The position numbers and the translations under genes were made by a program. From NCBI GenBank assembly GCA_013214355.1, contig JABSSL010000062.1, positions 1-45,748 of the forward strand: a DNA stretch of 45,748 nt. Direction: 5' to 3'. Numbering within the stretch: position 1 is the stretch's first letter; every line of letters starts with the position of its first letter. The notes beneath the pieces are model-generated. The model was not told where the DNA came from. It made no database searches and worked only from the letters and a program-made list of their open reading frames with translations. This DNA comes from Saprospiraceae bacterium (GTDB lineage Bacteria > Bacteroidota > Bacteroidia > Chitinophagales > Saprospiraceae). Positions 44,605 to 45,748 of this stretch are shown in pieces.

Positions 44605-45210
44605 ATGCTACACAGATGGACCACACTATTACTGCTAAGTGCTTGCCTATTGTTTTCATGTCAAAATCAGTCTAACAAGGAAAATTATTATCTGCCGGCT
44701 ATCCAGGAGGGCGCGATCAATGTTATTGTTGAGATTCCAGCAGGAACCAATAAGAAGATAGAATACGATATTCCCACTGGAACTTTCAAACCTGATCAGA
44801 TAGATGGTAAAGATCGTGTCGTGGCTTATTTGCCTTATCCAGGGAATTATGGTTTTATACCTTCTACCCTGATGGACGAGGAAAGGGGAGGAGATGGAGA
44901 TGCTCTAGATATTCTGGTTGTAGGATCTAGTCAACCAACGGGGAGTGTCGTCAAAGCTAAGGCAGTTGGCACTTTGTTGCTAAAAGATGGTGGGGAATTG
45001 GATACCAAGATCATAGCGGTTCCTGCTGACCCCCTCGAGCGCACCTTGGCTGCCAACAACTTTCTGGAATTGATGTTGGAGCATGATTCAGCTAAACGCA
45101 TTATCGAAGAGTGGTTTCTCAACTATAAGGGAAAAGGGAAAATGGAATTGATCCGTTGGGAAGATGAGAATTATGCTATGCAAGAAATTGACAAGTGGAA
45201 GGTCGAGTAA
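44605..45210 (+). CDS. ppa: Inorganic pyrophosphatase (family I) with lipoprotein signal peptide
   Basis: Hydrolyses pyrophosphate to two phosphates. The 201-residue product keeps every family I active-site residue that I can place: E43, K51, E53, R71, Y78 and Y82 (YPGNYGF), D97/D99/D102 (DGDALD), D128, D133 and K135. Unusually it begins with a basic, hydrophobic leader ending LFSC-QNQSN (C19), a standard lipoprotein lipobox. The enzyme would then be anchored in the periplasm or outer membrane rather than cytoplasmic. The ATG at 44605 is the only good start, and the mature domain begins near residue 28, so the leader is a true extension. Confidence 0.93.
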   Translation: MLHRWTTLLLLSACLLFSCQNQSNKENYYLPAIQEGAINVIVEIPAGTNKKIEYDIPTGTFKPDQIDGKDRVVAYLPYPGNYGFIPSTLMDEERGGDGDALDILVVGSSQPTGSVVKAKAVGTLLLKDGGELDTKIIAVPADPLERTLAANNFLELMLEHDSAKRIIEEWFLNYKGKGKMELIRWEDENYAMQEIDKWKVE

Positions 45211-45281
45211 GGTAGCAGAACTTGCTGTCCAGAGAGTGGTTTCCCACCTGAACTACTCCTACATTAGCAGCTCAGTGGTAT

Positions 45282-45748
45282 CTAAATCCTGATGGTATTA
45301 ATTAATTTGCTGAAGTTTGTTGCGTCCATCCGCAGATAAGAGGCTAAATCCTTTTGGGATATGGTCTGCAAGAGGTGTGGACTTCTTTTGACAAAAGCTT
45401 TGAAACGGGTTTCAATATCGTAGGCCATTAATTGATAATATCGTTCCAAAAGACCAATCAATAAGGACTCCGTGGCGATCCTGAATAGCGTTTCAATTGG
45501 ACGATATTCTTGCATTAACTGTTGATGTTTTTCGAACGAGATGCGGAGGAATTTGCTATCTGTAATCGTCTCCAAGAAATATTCAGCAGGCTTTTGCGCA
45601 AAGAAAGATTCCGGTATTCCTGTAAAGGATGGAGCGTAGGTAAAGGCCATAACGTGCTGCTTATCGCCCGTCATATAGTAGGCTTTTTGGATCCCTTCTT
45701 CGACAAAGTACCAATATCGTTCCAGTTCTCCGGGAGCCGTCATGATCG
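45282..45748 (-). CDS. Crp/Fnr-family transcriptional regulator (N-terminus cut by window edge)
   Basis: The frame is open to the right edge. The ATG at 45743 lies inside the expected cyclic-nucleotide-binding fold (ERYWYFVEEGIQKAYY), so the true start is beyond the window. The visible part has the end of the effector-binding beta-roll, a dimerisation helix (QQLMQEYRPIETLFRIATESLL) and a short C-terminal helix-turn-helix (ISQKDLASYLRMDATNFSKLINTIR). This is the usual compact Bacteroidota Crp/Fnr form. The ligand is unknown and no iron-binding cysteines are seen in the visible part. It is convergent with the pyrophosphatase gene. Confidence 0.88.
   Translation of the reverse strand, partial: IMTAPGELERYWYFVEEGIQKAYYMTGDKQHVMAFTYAPSFTGIPESFFAQKPAEYFLETITDSKFLRISFEKHQQLMQEYRPIETLFRIATESLLIGLLERYYQLMAYDIETRFKAFVKRSPHLLQTISQKDLASYLRMDATNFSKLINTIRI

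Noticed and set aside
1-45748. tRNA genes or insertion sequences
   Set aside because: I looked through the larger intergenic stretches for T-loop signatures and for transposase motifs and saw none; a covariance-model scan would be decisive.

Overview
The window looks like chromosomal DNA from a marine-type Bacteroidota, most likely of the Saprospiria/Lewinella group. The evidence is three proteins that use the type IX secretion system (two with type A C-terminal sorting domains, one with a type B domain), Bacteroidota-type -7 promoter boxes (TAnnTTTG), almost no Shine-Dalgarno sequences, a CHAT/TPR protein with its own ECF sigma factor, and Bacteroidota-style Mrp and Nfu proteins. I see no tRNA, rRNA, insertion sequence, integrase or CRISPR array. 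The genus is an inference.

Layout. 1-3812 (minus): a gene cut by the left edge. It encodes a very large exported PQQ-type sugar dehydrogenase fused to a diheme cytochrome c, an NPCBM domain, a lectin-like sandwich and calcium-binding-type repeats. 4233-7140: ruvB, a small lipoprotein and isocitrate dehydrogenase. 7251-12201 (minus): a tandem pair of long secreted T9SS paralogues of unknown function. 12464-18227: an A-type Fe-S carrier, a membrane-anchored conserved protein, a Tat-exported PLP enzyme, a bifunctional-nuclease-family protein, an Xaa-Pro aminopeptidase and a membrane-anchored alpha/beta hydrolase.

18358-22616 holds a CHAT-peptidase/TPR protein convergent with an ECF sigma factor and a single-pass TPR protein placed like an anti-sigma factor. 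This is the best candidate here for a little-described signalling/proteolysis module. 22706-28202 (minus) is a run of envelope and housekeeping genes: GT39 glycosyltransferase, 2-oxoglutarate oxygenase, RluA-type pseudouridine synthase, and an unusual single-ORF fusion of RibF (FAD synthetase/riboflavin kinase) to a family 2 glycosyltransferase. 28450-31530 has Mrp, Nfu, pyrF and an FkbM methyltransferase.

31531-32367 is a gene-free stretch of about 0.8 kb with dispersed palindromic repeats. 32368-38133 carries a DnaQ-exonuclease/GIY-YIG protein divergent from a NamZ-like N-acetylmuramidase, then a DUF368 (undecaprenyl-phosphate translocase type) protein, aroE and proline dehydrogenase. 38556-43592 encodes a giant repeat-rich T9SS type B surface protein. 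The right end has a GIN-domain protein, an inorganic pyrophosphatase carrying a lipoprotein signal, and a Crp/Fnr regulator cut by the edge.

Many genes serve the cell surface: secretion-targeted proteins, glycosyltransferases, peptidoglycan recycling and lipid-carrier recycling. These are interleaved with ordinary housekeeping genes. Several starts were moved to a downstream ATG or GTG because the longest reading frame began at TTG or overlapped a neighbour; each case is explained in its entry.
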